From positions 2,480,001-2,544,000 of the forward strand of contig NZ_CP014692.1 in the NCBI RefSeq assembly GCF_002005445.1: a stretch of DNA of 64,000 bases, read 5' to 3'. The stretch is from Acetobacter aceti. GTDB lineage: Bacteria; Pseudomonadota; Alphaproteobacteria; Acetobacterales; Acetobacteraceae. Under the pieces are notes generated by a model. That model saw only the letters and a program-made list of their open reading frames with translations. It did no database searches and was not told where the DNA came from. The translations under genes were made by a program, and so were the position numbers. Positions 19,568 to 30,281 of the stretch are shown piece after piece; positions within the stretch are counted from its first letter, which is position 1; each line of letters begins with the position of its first letter.

Positions 19568-21604
19568 CTACTCCGCCGCTACAGCCACGCCCGGCGCGTA
19601 GACTTCCGCGCACTCGACCATGGTCGGACTGGACCGGCTGATCGGATTTGTCAGGTAATAACTCCGGGAGGACGCCAGCAGCGGCTTCGCCTCGATAGCT
19701 TCCGCACCCGGCTCGTCCGCCACTTCGCCTGCCGCAGAGGACACGCCAAGCTGAAGCCGCTCACGCAGCGTCTCGATCGTGTCGTACGGCAGTTTCGCGC
19801 CCAGCACTTCCGAGGCTGCGCGGATGATCTTCCAGTCCTCCTTCGCCTCTCCCGGCGGGAACACCGCCTGGAAGCTGCGCTGGATGCGACCTTCCGTGTT
19901 GACCCATGTGCCCGATTTTTCGGTATAGGCCGAACCCGGCAGGATCACGTCGGCACGGGCCGCGCCCGCATCGCCATGATGCCCCTGATAGATCACGAAG
20001 GTTTCAGGGCTGATGGCGTTCACCGAGAACTCGTCCGCGCCCAGCAGCCACAGCACATCCACACCGCTGCTCAGCATCCCGCGCAGGCTGCGACCACCCT
20101 TGCGTGGCACAAAGCCAAGGTCGAGCGCCGCAACCCGCGACGCCGCGGTGTGCAGGATGTTCAGGCCGTTCCAGTCATCTGTCAGCGCACCGACCGATTC
20201 CGCCAGAGCGCGACAGGCTTTCAGAATGGCTGCGGAATCCTCACGGGTCAGCGCCTCCTGACCGACAATGATCACCGGTTTCCTGGCGGCCTTCAGCTTT
20301 TCAACAAATTCAATATTGCCGCTCAGCAGACCGTTCACCGAGACCGGATTACTGCCCAGATCCTCATACGCCCATGTCGGATCGGAGGTCAGCGTACCGA
20401 TAACACCGATAGGCAGACCGCCGCGCCCCAGTGACAGATAGCGCTTGCGGATACGGGCGTTCAGAACCGGTGCATCCAGACGCGGATTGGCCCCGACCAC
20501 AAGGATCGCATCCGCCTCATCAATGCCGACGATGCCGCTGGCGAAAGTGTACCGCGCACGATCCGACAGATCGTATTTCGCGCCATCCTGACGGCAGTCG
20601 AGATTGAGCGAACCCAGCGACCACATCAGATCCCGCAGCGCCATGATGCTCTCGGCGTCGCACAGATCACCGACAATCGCGCCGATCCGGCTGCCCTGCA
20701 CACCCTCAAGCCGTTTGGCGATGGCGACGAAAGCGTCCTGCCAGCTCGCCGGATGCAGCTTGCCATGCACCCGCACCCACGGACGGTCGAGGCGACGGCG
20801 CTTCAGGCCGTCGACAGAGAAACGGCCTTTGTCGGAAAGCCATTCCTCGTTCACCTCGTCATTCACGCGGGGAACGATACGCTTCACCTCGCCGCCACGT
20901 GCCTGAATCTGGATATTGGTGCCGACCGCATCCATCACGTCGATGGCGTCGGTCTTCCGCAATTCCCACGGACGGGCCTGAAAGGCGGACGGTTTGGAAG
21001 TCAGCGCGCCAACCGGGCAGATGTCGATCAGATTGCCGGACAGTTCCGAGGTCAGCGCCTTCTCGACATAGGTGGTGATCTCAAGATTCTCGCCACGCGA
21101 GATGCCACCCAGTTCCGGCGTGCCCGCCACTTCCGCGCTGAATCGGACACAGCGCGTGCACTGGATGCAGCGCGTCATCACCGTCTTTACCAGCGGGCCG
21201 AGATTCTTGTCGGTAACGGCGCGCTTTTCCTCATGATAACGGGAAATGCCGCTGCCGTACCCATACGCCTGATCCTGAAGGTCACACTCGCCGCCCTGAT
21301 CGCAGATCGGGCAGTCGAGCGGATGGTTGATGAGCAGGAACTCCATCACCGCCCGCCGCGCCTTGCGGACCGTTTCCGTGTCCGTGAAGATCTTCATGCC
21401 TTCATTGACAGGGAAACCGCACGAAGCGACCGGTTTCGGAGCCCGCTCAACCTCCACGAGACACATGCGGCAGTTGCCGGCCACGGACAGGCGTTCATGG
21501 TAGCAGAAGCGTGGAATTTCCTTGCCCGCCGCCTCGCACGCCTGAAGCGCGGAAGAACCGGGAGCGACATCGACAGGCGTGCCGTCAACAATGACTCTGA
21601 CCAT
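19568..21604 (-). CDS. nuoG: NADH-quinone oxidoreductase subunit G
   Basis: This 678-residue iron-sulfur subunit has an N-terminal [2Fe-2S] domain ([20 protein letters not shown]), the His/Cys [4Fe-4S] site [19 protein letters not shown], and [16 protein letters not shown]...CPVGALTSK. These are followed by a molybdopterin-oxidoreductase-like domain without a cofactor. It extends the electron wire from NuoF and NuoE to NuoI. The length matches the alphaproteobacterial form, which is shorter than E. coli NuoG. Confidence 0.96.
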   Translation of the reverse strand: MVRVIVDGTPVDVAPGSSALQACEAAGKEIPRFCYHERLSVAGNCRMCLVEVERAPKPVASCGFPVNEGMKIFTDTETVRKARRAVMEFLLINHPLDCPICDQGGECDLQDQAYGYGSGISRYHEEKRAVTDKNLGPLVKTVMTRCIQCTRCVRFSAEVAGTPELGGISRGENLEITTYVEKALTSELSGNLIDICPVGALTSKPSAFQARPWELRKTDAIDVMDAVGTNIQIQARGGEVKRIVPRVNDEVNEEWLSDKGRFSVDGLKRRRLDRPWVRVHGKLHPASWQDAFVAIAKRLEGVQGSRIGAIVGDLCDAESIMALRDLMWSLGSLNLDCRQDGAKYDLSDRARYTFASGIVGIDEADAILVVGANPRLDAPVLNARIRKRYLSLGRGGLPIGVIGTLTSDPTWAYEDLGSNPVSVNGLLSGNIEFVEKLKAARKPVIIVGQEALTREDSAAILKACRALAESVGALTDDWNGLNILHTAASRVAALDLGFVPRKGGRSLRGMLSSGVDVLWLLGADEFSVNAISPETFVIYQGHHGDAGAARADVILPGSAYTEKSGTWVNTEGRIQRSFQAVFPPGEAKEDWKIIRAASEVLGAKLPYDTIETLRERLQLGVSSAAGEVADEPGAEAIEAKPLLASSRSYYLTNPISRSSPTMVECAEVYAPGVAVAAE

Positions 21605-21609
21605 CCGCC

Positions 21610-22944
21610 TTACTCCGCCGCAATCGCTACGACAGGCGTTCCCGCAGGCACCTGCACCTGCTGCGAACCGCCATGCCGCCGCTTGTAGTCATGGATACGC
21701 TCTTCCATGAGCGGGCGGAAATGCCGGATCAGACCCTGAATGGGCCATGCCGCCGCATCGCCAAGCGCACAGATCGTATGTCCTTCAACCTGCCGTGTGA
21801 CCTGCTCCAGCATGTCGATTTCCTCGATCTCGGCTCGGCCTTCGACCATGCGGTTCATGACGCGCATCATCCAGCCGGTGCCTTCACGGCACGGCGTGCA
21901 CTGGCCACAGCTCTCATGTTTGAAGAACTGCGAGAAGCGGGCAATCGCCTTGATGATATCGGTGGATTTATCCATCACGATCATGCAGCCCGTTCCGAGC
22001 CCTGACTGCACCGCCCGCAGGCTGTCATAGTCCATCAGCACCGTCTCGCAGACATCCTTCGGCAGCAGCGGCACCGAGCAGCCGCCCGGAATGACCGCCA
22101 GCAGATTGTCCCATCCGCCACGCACACCGCCGCCATGCTTCTCGATGATTTCCTTCAGCGGCACACCGAGTTCTTCCTCGAACACGCAGGGCGTATTCAC
22201 ATGACCGGAAATGGCCATCAGCTTGGTGCCCGCATTGTTCGGGCGGCCGAGTGCGGAGAACCATGCCGCACCACGACGCAGGATCGTGGACGCCGAAGCG
22301 ATCGACTCCACATTGTTTACCGTCGTCGGGCAGCCATAAAGCCCCGCGCCCGCCGGGAAAGGCGGCTTCATGCGCGGCTGGCCCTTCTTGCCTTCGAGGC
22401 TTTCCAGCAGGGCCGTTTCCTCGCCGCAGATATAAGCGCCCGCGCCGCGATGCAGATAGAAGTCGAAATCCCAGCCTGTTCCCGCAGCGTTTTTGCCAAG
22501 CAACCCGGCTTCATACGCTTCATCGATGGCGATCTGGAGATGACGCGCTTCGTTATAGAACTCGCCGCGCACATAGATGTAGGACGCGTGCGCCCCCATC
22601 GCGAAAGAGGCGATCAGCGCGCTCTCGATCAGCTTGTGCGGCTCATGGCGCAGGATCTCACGATCCTTGCAGGTACCCGGCTCGGACTCGTCGCCGTTGA
22701 TGACGAGGTAGCGTGGCGCTGGTCCGTCGCCTTTCGGCATGAAGGACCACTTCACACCCGTCGGGAAGCCCGCACCACCACGCCCGCGCAGGGCGGACGC
22801 CTTCATCTCGTTGACGATCCAGTCGCGGCCCTTGTCGGTGATCGCCTTCGTATCGTTCCAGTCACCACGGGCGCGGGCGCCAGCCAGCCGCCAGTCATTC
22901 TGGCCATACAGGTTGGTGTAGATCCGGTCCTTATCGCTCAGCAT
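21610..22944 (-). CDS. nuoF: NADH-quinone oxidoreductase subunit F
   Basis: This 444-residue subunit binds NADH and FMN and carries cluster N3. Motifs are [51 protein letters not shown] (NADH/FMN binding) and [15 protein letters not shown] followed by a later cysteine ([14 protein letters not shown]). It starts 15 bases after nuoE. Confidence 0.96.
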   Translation of the reverse strand: MLSDKDRIYTNLYGQNDWRLAGARARGDWNDTKAITDKGRDWIVNEMKASALRGRGGAGFPTGVKWSFMPKGDGPAPRYLVINGDESEPGTCKDREILRHEPHKLIESALIASFAMGAHASYIYVRGEFYNEARHLQIAIDEAYEAGLLGKNAAGTGWDFDFYLHRGAGAYICGEETALLESLEGKKGQPRMKPPFPAGAGLYGCPTTVNNVESIASASTILRRGAAWFSALGRPNNAGTKLMAISGHVNTPCVFEEELGVPLKEIIEKHGGGVRGGWDNLLAVIPGGCSVPLLPKDVCETVLMDYDSLRAVQSGLGTGCMIVMDKSTDIIKAIARFSQFFKHESCGQCTPCREGTGWMMRVMNRMVEGRAEIEEIDMLEQVTRQVEGHTICALGDAAAWPIQGLIRHFRPLMEERIHDYKRRHGGSQQVQVPAGTPVVAIAAE

Positions 22945-22959
22945 CGTCGCAGATCTCCC

Positions 22960-23589
22960 TCAACCCTGACCGGAACCGGTCTCTTCGAGCAGCACCCGAC
23001 GGCCACCCTCCGGCTCCGCGCCATGACGCCCGTTGGTCGGCCCCGACTCCGGATACTCGCCGCGTTTCAGCGCCTCGATCAGCGCTTCCGTACGAGGGGC
23101 GTCGAGATCCTCGAAAAAATCGTTATCCACCTGAAGGATCGGCGCATTGGAGCACGCTCCAAGGCACTCGACCTCACTCAGCGTAAACAGACCATCTTCG
23201 CTGGTCTCGCCAATATTATGGATGCCGGTCGCCTTCTTGCAGGCGGACAGCACATCGTCCGACCCGCGCAGCCAGCAGGATGTCGTCGTGCAGACCTGAA
23301 GGTGATATTTCCCGATCGGCCTGGTGTTGAACATGAAATAGAAGGTCGCAACCTCGTAAATACGCATCGGCGCGACTTCCAGCTTTTCAGCCACGGCATC
23401 CATCGCCACGGTCGGCACCCAGGCGCTGCCGGTCTGCCGTTTCATCTGGTTCTGCACGACATAGAGCAGAGGAAGAGCACCGCTCGCTTTCCGCTCCGGC
23501 GGATACTTGGCGAGGATCGTTGCGATCTCGCCTTCGCTGATCTCATCAAATTCGAAGTGATCAGGCTGCACGTTTGTGACAGTGCTCAT
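22960..23589 (-). CDS. nuoE: NADH-quinone oxidoreductase subunit E
   Basis: This 209-residue thioredoxin-like [2Fe-2S] subunit has the ligand pairs [10 protein letters not shown] and [10 protein letters not shown] (cluster N1a), preceded by [20 protein letters not shown]. The C-terminus carries a roughly 40-residue hydrophilic extension. The start overlaps the nuoD stop by 4 bases. Confidence 0.95.
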   Translation of the reverse strand: MSTVTNVQPDHFEFDEISEGEIATILAKYPPERKASGALPLLYVVQNQMKRQTGSAWVPTVAMDAVAEKLEVAPMRIYEVATFYFMFNTRPIGKYHLQVCTTTSCWLRGSDDVLSACKKATGIHNIGETSEDGLFTLSEVECLGACSNAPILQVDNDFFEDLDAPRTEALIEALKRGEYPESGPTNGRHGAEPEGGRRVLLEETGSGQG

Positions 23590-24878
23590 CGGTCCACCTC
23601 ACCAAAGACGAGATCCAGCGAGCCGATGATCGCCACAGCGTCAGCCAGCATACCCCGTCGAGAGAGTTCATCAATCGCCTGCAGATGCGCGAAACCGGTC
23701 GGTCTGATCTTGCAGCGATACGGACGATTGCTGCCGTCAGCCACGAGATAGACACCGAATTCACCCTTTGGCGTTTCGACTGCCGTGTAGGTCGCGCCCG
23801 GCGGCACATGATAACTCTCGGTAAACAGCTTGAAGTGATGGATCAGGGCTTCCATCGACCGCTTCATCTCGGCACGTGGCGGAGGCGAGAACTTGGGGTC
23901 CTGCACCTTGATCGCGCCGGGTCTGATCTGCGCCAGACTCTGCTTGATGATCTTCACGCTCTCGCGCATTTCGGCCACGCGAACGAGATAGCGATCATAA
24001 CAATCGCCATGCCGTGCCACGGGAATTTCGAAATCGACCTTGTCGTAATTGTCATACGGCTGGGAGCGACGCAGATCCCACGGCACGCCCGAGCCACGCA
24101 GACACGGACCACTCCAGCCCCACGCCAATGCCTGCTCGCTGGTGAACACACCAATACCGACCGTACGCTGCTTCCAGATACGGTTTTCTGTCAGCAGCCC
24201 TTCGAGATCATCGATCCAGTTGGGAAATTCTTCAGCCCACGCAGCGATTTTCTCTTCCATACCAGCAGGCATGTCGCGTGCGACACCACCGGGACGGAAA
24301 TAGTTGGCATGGAAACGCGCTCCGGAAACCGCCTCGTGAAACTCAAGCAGTTTTTCGCGCTCTTCATAGCCCCAGAGCGCAGGCGTCACCGCACCGCAGT
24401 CGAGCCCCATCGCCGTCAGGTTGAGGATGTGGTTCAGGATGCGGGTAATTTCCGCGAAGATCACGCGGATCCACTTGGCGCGATCCGGCGCTTCAATGCC
24501 AAGCAGTTTCTCGGTCGCCAGCGCGAAAGCGTGCTCCTCGCACATCGGAGAGGCGTAATCGAGACGATCGAAATACGGCAGCGCCTTGGGATAGGTCTTG
24601 TATTCGATCAGCTTTTCCGTGCCGCGATGCAGCAGCCCGATATGCGGCACGGCACGCGCCACAACCTCGCCTTCCATCTCCAGCACAAGACGCAGAACGC
24701 CGTGGGCCGATGGATGCTGCGGGCCGAAATTGAGCGCGTGACTGTCGATTTCGACTGTCCGGCGCTCAACTTCATGCTTGGCCACCTGTTCAGGCAGCAA
24801 AGTCTCGGGCAGCGGACCTTCAACAAGGCTGTCACGCAGACCGAGGAGATTTTCGTCCTGTTTCAGGGCCTCTGTCAT
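23586..24878 (-). CDS. nuoD: NADH-quinone oxidoreductase subunit D
   Basis: This 430-residue 49-kDa-type subunit forms the quinone site with NuoB. It shows [68 protein letters not shown] and the C-terminal [11 protein letters not shown]. It is a separate gene from nuoC, as usual in alphaproteobacteria. The N-terminal 40 residues are an extension. Confidence 0.96.
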   Translation of the reverse strand: MTEALKQDENLLGLRDSLVEGPLPETLLPEQVAKHEVERRTVEIDSHALNFGPQHPSAHGVLRLVLEMEGEVVARAVPHIGLLHRGTEKLIEYKTYPKALPYFDRLDYASPMCEEHAFALATEKLLGIEAPDRAKWIRVIFAEITRILNHILNLTAMGLDCGAVTPALWGYEEREKLLEFHEAVSGARFHANYFRPGGVARDMPAGMEEKIAAWAEEFPNWIDDLEGLLTENRIWKQRTVGIGVFTSEQALAWGWSGPCLRGSGVPWDLRRSQPYDNYDKVDFEIPVARHGDCYDRYLVRVAEMRESVKIIKQSLAQIRPGAIKVQDPKFSPPPRAEMKRSMEALIHHFKLFTESYHVPPGATYTAVETPKGEFGVYLVADGSNRPYRCKIRPTGFAHLQAIDELSRRGMLADAVAIIGSLDLVFGEVDR

Positions 24879-24891
24879 GCTCCGGCTCCTG

Positions 24892-25548
24892 TCACTGTAT
24901 CTTTTTCATGATCTGACGCAGTTCATGCGCCCGTTCGTCACCCGGCAGCGTCAGAACGCCTTCCCAGGGAGACACAAAATCGAAATCGCGGAAATCCTGT
25001 GTCAGCGTGACCGGTTCGCGCACAATCTGGCGACGCTCCGGATCGTAGCGAACTTCTGTATAACCGGTCAGCGGGAAATCCTTGCGGAGCGGATGCCCCT
25101 CGAAGCCGTAATCGCTGAGAATACGACGGAGATCCGGCTGGCCCGAGAACAACACGCCATACATGTCGTAACACTCGCGCTCCCACCATGTGGCGCAGGG
25201 CCATATCTGGTGCACCGACGCGACCGGTGTCAGTTCGTCTGTCGTCACGATCACCCGGACACGCTGGTTCAGGCTTACGGACAGAAGGTTGTAGACCACA
25301 TCGAACCGTTCGGCGCGTTGAGGGAAATCAACGCCACACAGGTCCATGAGCTGTTCGAAACGGAACCGTCGATCATCACGCAGAAGCATCATCAGCGGGG
25401 TCAGGCGATCACGATCCGCCCGCACCACAAGTTCTCCGCCTTCTATAGCGGCGGAAGATATGCCCGGTAACGACGTTGAAAGCGTGAAGGCCAGGGATGA
25501 GAGACCGGAATTGCCTCTGGTGACGGGTGCAGTGGATTGATCAGCCAC
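24892..25548 (-). CDS. nuoC: NADH-quinone oxidoreductase subunit C
   Basis: This 218-residue 30-kDa-type subunit of the hydrophilic arm carries the family signature [43 protein letters not shown]. Its start overlaps the end of nuoB by 8 bases. Confidence 0.95.
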   Translation of the reverse strand: MADQSTAPVTRGNSGLSSLAFTLSTSLPGISSAAIEGGELVVRADRDRLTPLMMLLRDDRRFRFEQLMDLCGVDFPQRAERFDVVYNLLSVSLNQRVRVIVTTDELTPVASVHQIWPCATWWERECYDMYGVLFSGQPDLRRILSDYGFEGHPLRKDFPLTGYTEVRYDPERRQIVREPVTLTQDFRDFDFVSPWEGVLTLPGDERAHELRQIMKKIQ

Positions 25549-26113
25549 GGAGAATCGTCCCTGTCCGGCGGATTTTCTTTTGCAGCAGCATGATACCGTA
25601 AATCAGCGCCTCGGCCGTCGGGGGACAGCCCGGCACATAGACATCGACCGGCACGACACGGTCACAGCCACGCACAACCGAATAGGAATAATGGTAATAG
25701 CCGCCGCCATTGGCGCAGGAGCCCATCGAAATCACCCAGCGCGGCTCGGCCATCTGGTCGTAAACACGCCGCAGGGCCGGGGCCATCTTGTTGGTGAGCG
25801 TTCCAGCGACGATCATCACGTCTGACTGTCGTGGCGAGCCACGAGGAATGATACCCATCCGATCGAGATCGTAACGCGGCATGTAGGCGTGGATCATTTC
25901 CACAGCACAGCAGGCCAGACCAAACGTCATTGGCCAGAGGCTACCCGTCCTGCCCCAGTTCACGAGTTTGTCGAGACTGGCGACCACGAAGCCTTTCTCG
26001 CTGATCTCACCCGTGATGCCACGGACGATAGCGTCCTGCTCCGGTCCAGCGGGAACCGCATCCCGGTTCCAGACGATATTGGTGTCCGAGCCCACAGCGC
26101 TGTCACCGTTCAT
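25541..26113 (-). CDS. nuoB: NADH-quinone oxidoreductase subunit B
   Basis: This 190-residue subunit carries cluster N2, with [13 protein letters not shown] (tandem cysteines) and [36 protein letters not shown]. The ATG at 26113 is preferred, with GGAG 8 bases upstream. A longer frame to 26227 would add an unlike 38-residue tail and overlap nuoA. Confidence 0.95.
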   Translation of the reverse strand: MNGDSAVGSDTNIVWNRDAVPAGPEQDAIVRGITGEISEKGFVVASLDKLVNWGRTGSLWPMTFGLACCAVEMIHAYMPRYDLDRMGIIPRGSPRQSDVMIVAGTLTNKMAPALRRVYDQMAEPRWVISMGSCANGGGYYHYSYSVVRGCDRVVPVDVYVPGCPPTAEALIYGIMLLQKKIRRTGTILRG

Positions 26114-26165
26114 TGCGCGTTCTCCACCTTCATTACCGTTACAGCCACGTCCGCCAGCATCAAGA

Positions 26166-26531
26166 TCAATCCCAGTCCAGCGCGCCCTTGCGCCACTCAT
26201 AAAGGAATCCGATCCCCAGCACGCCAAGGAATCCCATCATCGACAGGAAGCCATAAAGACCGATCCGCGACAGGCTGACCGCCCACGGAAACAGGAAGGC
26301 CACTTCCAGATCGAAGATGATGAACAGGATCGAAACGAGATAGAAACGGACATCAAAACGACGGCGCGCATCGTCGAACGCTTCGAAACCGCACTCATAG
26401 GCTGTCAGTTTTTCCGCATAAGGTTTCTGGTGTCCACACACGAGCGAAGCGCCCAGCATGGCGCCTGCAATCACCACGGCGAGAATGCCGAAAATGAGAA
26501 CCGGCAGATAATCGTTGATCACCGACGGCAT
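26166..26531 (-). CDS. nuoA: NADH-quinone oxidoreductase subunit A
   Basis: This 121-residue protein has three membrane helices and the NuoA motifs [44 protein letters not shown]. The first gene of the complex I operon starts at the ATG at 26531 ([11 protein letters not shown]) behind a strong GGAGGG. The longer frame to 26603 lacks support. The operon promoter should lie in the gap before tRNA-Val. Confidence 0.95.
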   Translation of the reverse strand: MPSVINDYLPVLIFGILAVVIAGAMLGASLVCGHQKPYAEKLTAYECGFEAFDDARRRFDVRFYLVSILFIIFDLEVAFLFPWAVSLSRIGLYGFLSMMGFLGVLGIGFLYEWRKGALDWD

Positions 26532-26896
26532 GACGCCCTCCGTAATGATTTTCCGTTTCCACATCCGCGCCTTATGGCTCGAACCGATGGATAATGCGGC
26601 CAAACTATGCCCGGAATGCCCCCATGGCCACCCTCATACCGGCACGACTCAGAAACTTTCGCGTGAGGAGTTCAGCCTATTGAATTCAATTCACAGAGCT
26701 GAACGTCACCCTGCAACCGTCCCATCTGAAGTGCTTTTTCCGTCAACACATACCACCACCTTAGATCTATATACATAAAAATATAGACTTAGCTATAAAC
26801 ATGCGATCAGGCGCCTGCTCATGGGGTTACGGTCAAAAGGAAGACCGTGCACAGACCCACGGGGCTGATGTCTGTCAGATTGAATTTTCAGGAAAA
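26532..26896 (-). promoter_or_regulatory. nuo operon leader with nested inverted repeat
   Basis: This 365-base stretch has no convincing gene. It contains a perfect 12-base palindrome ATTGAATTCAAT (26679-26690). This is framed by GTTCAGC (26670-26676) and GCTGAAC (26698-26704), so the whole 35 bases form a nested inverted repeat about 140 bases upstream of nuoA. Further out, an AT-rich patch has CTATAT...ATATAG arms (about 26767-26787). A regulator site or leader hairpin is plausible; no clear -35/-10 pair was found. Confidence 0.4.
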
Positions 26897-26971
26897 TGGT
26901 GGGCGATGACGGGATCGAACCGCCGACCCTCTCGGTGTAAACGAGATGCTCTACCGCTAAGCTAATCGCCC
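26897..26971 (-). tRNA. tRNA-Val (anticodon TAC)
   Basis: This 75-base cloverleaf includes an encoded CCA. The acceptor stem pairs GGGCGAT with ATCGCCC, the anticodon arm has loop TTTACAC (anticodon TAC, valine), and the T-loop is TTCGATC. Confidence 0.95.
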
Positions 26972-27045
26972 GTCGCATTGGTTAGACAAAACGGAGCGAT
27001 CAATCAACCCCCGACAGTCACAAAAATGAAGGAAATCGACCACAT

Positions 27046-27083
27046 AAAAAAACAGGCAAGACAGTAAAAACCGTCTTGCCTGT
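27046..27083 (-). terminator. Rho-independent terminator of hupB
   Basis: The minus strand has an 11-bp stem ACAGGCAAGAC/GTCTTGCCTGT followed by seven T, starting about 27 bases after the hupB stop. Confidence 0.88.
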
Positions 27084-27110
27084 CTGCAAAGCACTCAGTG
27101 AGGCAGCGTC

Positions 27111-27395
27111 TTAGCTGACTGCGTCCTTGAGGGTCTTGCCTGGCTTGAAACGTACAGACGTCGAAGCCGGAATGTCGATTTCCTCACCTGTGCGGGGATT
27201 GCGACCTTTTGTCGCCTTACGATGAGCCGTGACGAACGAGCCAAACCCGACGAGACGGACTTCCTGTCCACCCTTCAGGGCCTTCTCAATGGCTGAGAAT
27301 ACAGCGTCAACCACTTCGCCAGCCTTCGCCTTGGGCAGGTCTACATCATCTGCAACAACCGAGACGAGTTCCTGCTTGTTAAGCGGCTTGTCCAT
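27111..27395 (-). CDS. hupB: DNA-binding protein HU
   Basis: This 94-residue nucleoid protein has the bacterial histone-like signature GFGSFVTAHRKATKGRNPRTGEEIDIPAS and an N-terminal helical dimer region (MDKPLNKQELVSVVADDVDLPKA). It bends DNA and compacts the nucleoid. It lies downstream of lon in the common order lon-hupB and has its own terminator; the 151-base gap to lon probably holds its promoter. Confidence 0.95.
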   Translation of the reverse strand: MDKPLNKQELVSVVADDVDLPKAKAGEVVDAVFSAIEKALKGGQEVRLVGFGSFVTAHRKATKGRNPRTGEEIDIPASTSVRFKPGKTLKDAVS

Positions 27396-27546
27396 ACATA
27401 CGCCTTTCTATGTTCAAGTCTCTCGTGCGGCTCGGTGCCGTCAGAGACATTCCGCGGCGCACTATGCAGCCGTTTTCGGCCACGTCAACAGCAGGTGGTG
27501 GCGACAGGGACGCAAAATGAACGCCCCTGCCTTTTCCACCCATCCG

Positions 27547-30039
27547 TCAGTGAGCCACTGCGCTGGCAGTTCCCGAAGCTGCAATCGGCGCAACGATGTC
27601 GCTTTCGTCTTCCCACTCAATCGGCTGCGGAACGCTGACAAGAGCGCGTCCAATCACCTCATCCACATGGGAAACAGGGATAAGTTCGAGATTCTTCTTC
27701 ACGGTTTCAGGAAGTTCCGCGATATCCTTCTCGTTGTCCTTGGGGAGAAAGACCGTCTTGATCCCCGCCCGAAGAGCCGCAAGCAGTTTCTCTTTCAGCC
27801 CCCCGATCGGGAGAACACGCCCACGCAGGGTGATCTCACCCGTCATGGCCACGTCACGACGAACAGGAATGCCAGTCAGAACACTGACGAGCGACGTCGC
27901 CATGGCAATCCCAGCCGAAGGACCATCTTTCGGAGTCGCCCCTTCAGGCACGTGCACATGGATGTCACGCTTCTCGAAGAGCGTTGGTTTAATCCCGAAA
28001 TATGGCGCCCGGCTTCTCACGTAAGACAGGGCTGCAGACACGCTTTCCTGCATGACATCGCCGAGTTTGCCTGTCTGCTTGATGTTGCCCTTGCCCGGCA
28101 CCATCACGCTTTCAATCGTCAGAATCTCACCGCCGACTTCCGTCCAAGCAAGCCCCGTCACCATGCCCACCATGTCAGTGGTTTCAGTCTCACCATGCGA
28201 GAAACGACGCACGCCAGCGAACTTGCCGAGATTTTTCTCGGTCACAGCAACTTTCTTCGCCTTGCCCGTGACAATCTCCTTCACGACCTTGCGGGCCACG
28301 TTGGCGATTTCACGTTCAAGACTGCGGACGCCCGCCTCACGTGTGTAGAAACGGATGAGATCCATCAGCGCCGCATCGGAGATCGACCACTCTTCAGGCT
28401 TGAGATTGTGGGATTCACCCTGCTTTGCCAGCAGATGCCGCTTCGCGATGTTGAGCTTCTCGTCTTCCGTGTAACCGGAGAGGCGGATGATCTCCATACG
28501 GTCCAGCAAAGGCTGAGGCATGTTAAGACTGTTCGCCGTGGTGACGAACATCACATCCGACAGATCGTAATCAACCTCGAGATAATGATCCGAGAAGCTG
28601 CCATTCTGCTCCGGGTCCAGCACTTCGAGCAACGCCGAAGCCGGATCACCACGCCAGTCGGCACCGAGCTTGTCGATTTCATCAAGCAGGAAGAGCGGAT
28701 TGGAAACCTTGGCCTTCTTCATGCCCTGAATGATCTTGCCCGGCATCGCGCCGATATAGGTCCGACGATGCCCGCGAATCTCGGATTCATCCCGCACGCC
28801 ACCAAGCGACATGCGGACATAATGCCGCCCCGTCGCCTTGGCGATGGCGCGCGCCAAGGTGGTCTTGCCGACGCCCGGAGGACCGACAAGGCACAGGATC
28901 GGACCCTTCACCTTCCTGGAACGGCTCTGCACCGCGAGATATTCAAGGATACGTTCCTTGACCTTCTCCAGCGCGTAATGATCCTCGTCGAGCACCTTTT
29001 CGGCCGCATCAAGGTCGTTCTTCACCTTGGTGGCTTTTTTCCAGGGCACGCCAAGCAACCAGTCAAGGTAGTTACGCACCACCGTCGATTCGGCGGACAT
29101 CGGGCTCATGCCGCGCAGCTTCTTCAGCTCGCCGATGGCCTTCTCCCGCGCTTCCTTGGTCAGTTTGGTCTTGACGATCTTCTCTTCGATTTCGGCCGTC
29201 TCGTCCTTGCCGTCCTCGCCCTCACCAAGCTCTTTCTGGATCGCCTTGAGCTGCTCGTTCAGATAGTACTCGCGCTGCGTCTTCTCCATCTGCCGCTTCA
29301 CGCGATTGCGGATGCGCTTCTCCACCTGAAGAACACCAATCTCGGCTTCCATGTGCGCGAGAATCTTCTCAAGCTGCTTCGTCACAGACGGCAGCTCAAG
29401 AATTTCCTGCTTTTCGGAAATTTTCAGATTGAGATGACTGGCAATCGTGTCGGCAAGCTTGGACAGATCGCTGATCTGGTTGAGCGAAACCAGCACTTCC
29501 GCAGCAATCTTCTTGTTGAGCTTCACATACTGCTCAAACTGCCCGACCACCGCGCGAGCCAGCGCTTCCGCCTCTTCCGTCGCCGCCGGAGTATCGGTAA
29601 CAAATTCGATATCGGCCTCGAAATGCCCGTCTACATCGTGCAGCGCCACCACGCGCGCGCGCTGATTGCCTTCGACAAGAACCTTCACTGTTCCGTCCGG
29701 CAGCTTCAGAAGCTGGAGAATGGTGGATGTCGTGCCAAAGCGATAGATATCGTCTGGACCCGGATCATCAACTGTCGCCTCTTTTTGCGCGACCAGAAGA
29801 ATTTTCTTGTCATCCTTGGTGACGGATTCAAGCGCCTTCACAGATTTCTCACGCCCGACGAACAGCGGCACGATCATGTGAGGGAAGACAACGATGTCAC
29901 GCAAAGGCAGAACAGCCACACGCTCCGTTACCGGAGCAGCAACTTTCTTCGTTGCGGCCTTCTTTGCCGGCACATCAGTCGTCTCGGCAGATTTGGTGCG
30001 CCTGCGACGCGGTGTAGGTGTCCTGGTTTTTTCTGTCAT
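27547..30039 (-). CDS. lon: ATP-dependent protease Lon
   Basis: This 830-residue AAA+ serine protease has an N-terminal LAN substrate domain (VLPLRDIVVFPHMIVPLFVGREKS), a coiled region, Walker A GPPGVGKTTLA, Walker B FLLDEIDKLG and the proteolytic domain with the catalytic serine in PKDGPSAGIAMATSLVS and the lysine in GLKEKLLAALRAGIKTV. It degrades misfolded and regulatory proteins in the cytoplasm. The first 35 residues are a Lys/Arg/Thr-rich tail not seen in E. coli Lon. No sigma-32 consensus was recognised in the 242-base gap upstream. Confidence 0.96.
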   Translation of the reverse strand: MTEKTRTPTPRRRRTKSAETTDVPAKKAATKKVAAPVTERVAVLPLRDIVVFPHMIVPLFVGREKSVKALESVTKDDKKILLVAQKEATVDDPGPDDIYRFGTTSTILQLLKLPDGTVKVLVEGNQRARVVALHDVDGHFEADIEFVTDTPAATEEAEALARAVVGQFEQYVKLNKKIAAEVLVSLNQISDLSKLADTIASHLNLKISEKQEILELPSVTKQLEKILAHMEAEIGVLQVEKRIRNRVKRQMEKTQREYYLNEQLKAIQKELGEGEDGKDETAEIEEKIVKTKLTKEAREKAIGELKKLRGMSPMSAESTVVRNYLDWLLGVPWKKATKVKNDLDAAEKVLDEDHYALEKVKERILEYLAVQSRSRKVKGPILCLVGPPGVGKTTLARAIAKATGRHYVRMSLGGVRDESEIRGHRRTYIGAMPGKIIQGMKKAKVSNPLFLLDEIDKLGADWRGDPASALLEVLDPEQNGSFSDHYLEVDYDLSDVMFVTTANSLNMPQPLLDRMEIIRLSGYTEDEKLNIAKRHLLAKQGESHNLKPEEWSISDAALMDLIRFYTREAGVRSLEREIANVARKVVKEIVTGKAKKVAVTEKNLGKFAGVRRFSHGETETTDMVGMVTGLAWTEVGGEILTIESVMVPGKGNIKQTGKLGDVMQESVSAALSYVRSRAPYFGIKPTLFEKRDIHVHVPEGATPKDGPSAGIAMATSLVSVLTGIPVRRDVAMTGEITLRGRVLPIGGLKEKLLAALRAGIKTVFLPKDNEKDIAELPETVKKNLELIPVSHVDEVIGRALVSVPQPIEWEDESDIVAPIAASGTASAVAH

Positions 30040-30224
30040 GATGCCGATCTCCTGAATGGACGATCCGGCGATGAGTACCCATTCAATGGCGCACCCTATC
30101 GCCCATCCGCCCCGGCAGTGGGTGGATTCTCCGTATAACGTCTTCTGACGATGATCCGGAGTGGTCGTTGATACTGATGAATATCGGGATGCTTTTCGGC
30201 ACTATCAAGAGCCGTTTGCCTGAA

Positions 30225-30256
30225 TCAGGTTGCCCGGCCTGAACAGGGCAACCTGA
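30225..30256 (-). terminator. Strong stem-loop after clpX
   Basis: Perfect 11-base arms TCAGGTTGCCC and GGGCAACCTGA surround a 10-base loop, starting about 26 bases past the clpX stop. No T-run follows, so it may stabilise the 3' end or need Rho. Confidence 0.55.
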
Positions 30257-30281
30257 ACGTCATGCCTTTGTGCGAAAGCAG

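Noticed and set aside
19517..21688. Plus-strand frames of 305 and 311 codons
   Set aside because: Both are antisense to nuoG and lack domains.
22135..23751. A 538-codon open frame on the plus strand
   Set aside because: It is antisense to nuoF and nuoE and has no recognisable domain.
27229..30138. A 969-codon open frame on the plus strand
   Set aside because: It lies opposite lon and hupB, whose motifs are unambiguous; long antisense frames arise from the high-GC codon pattern.
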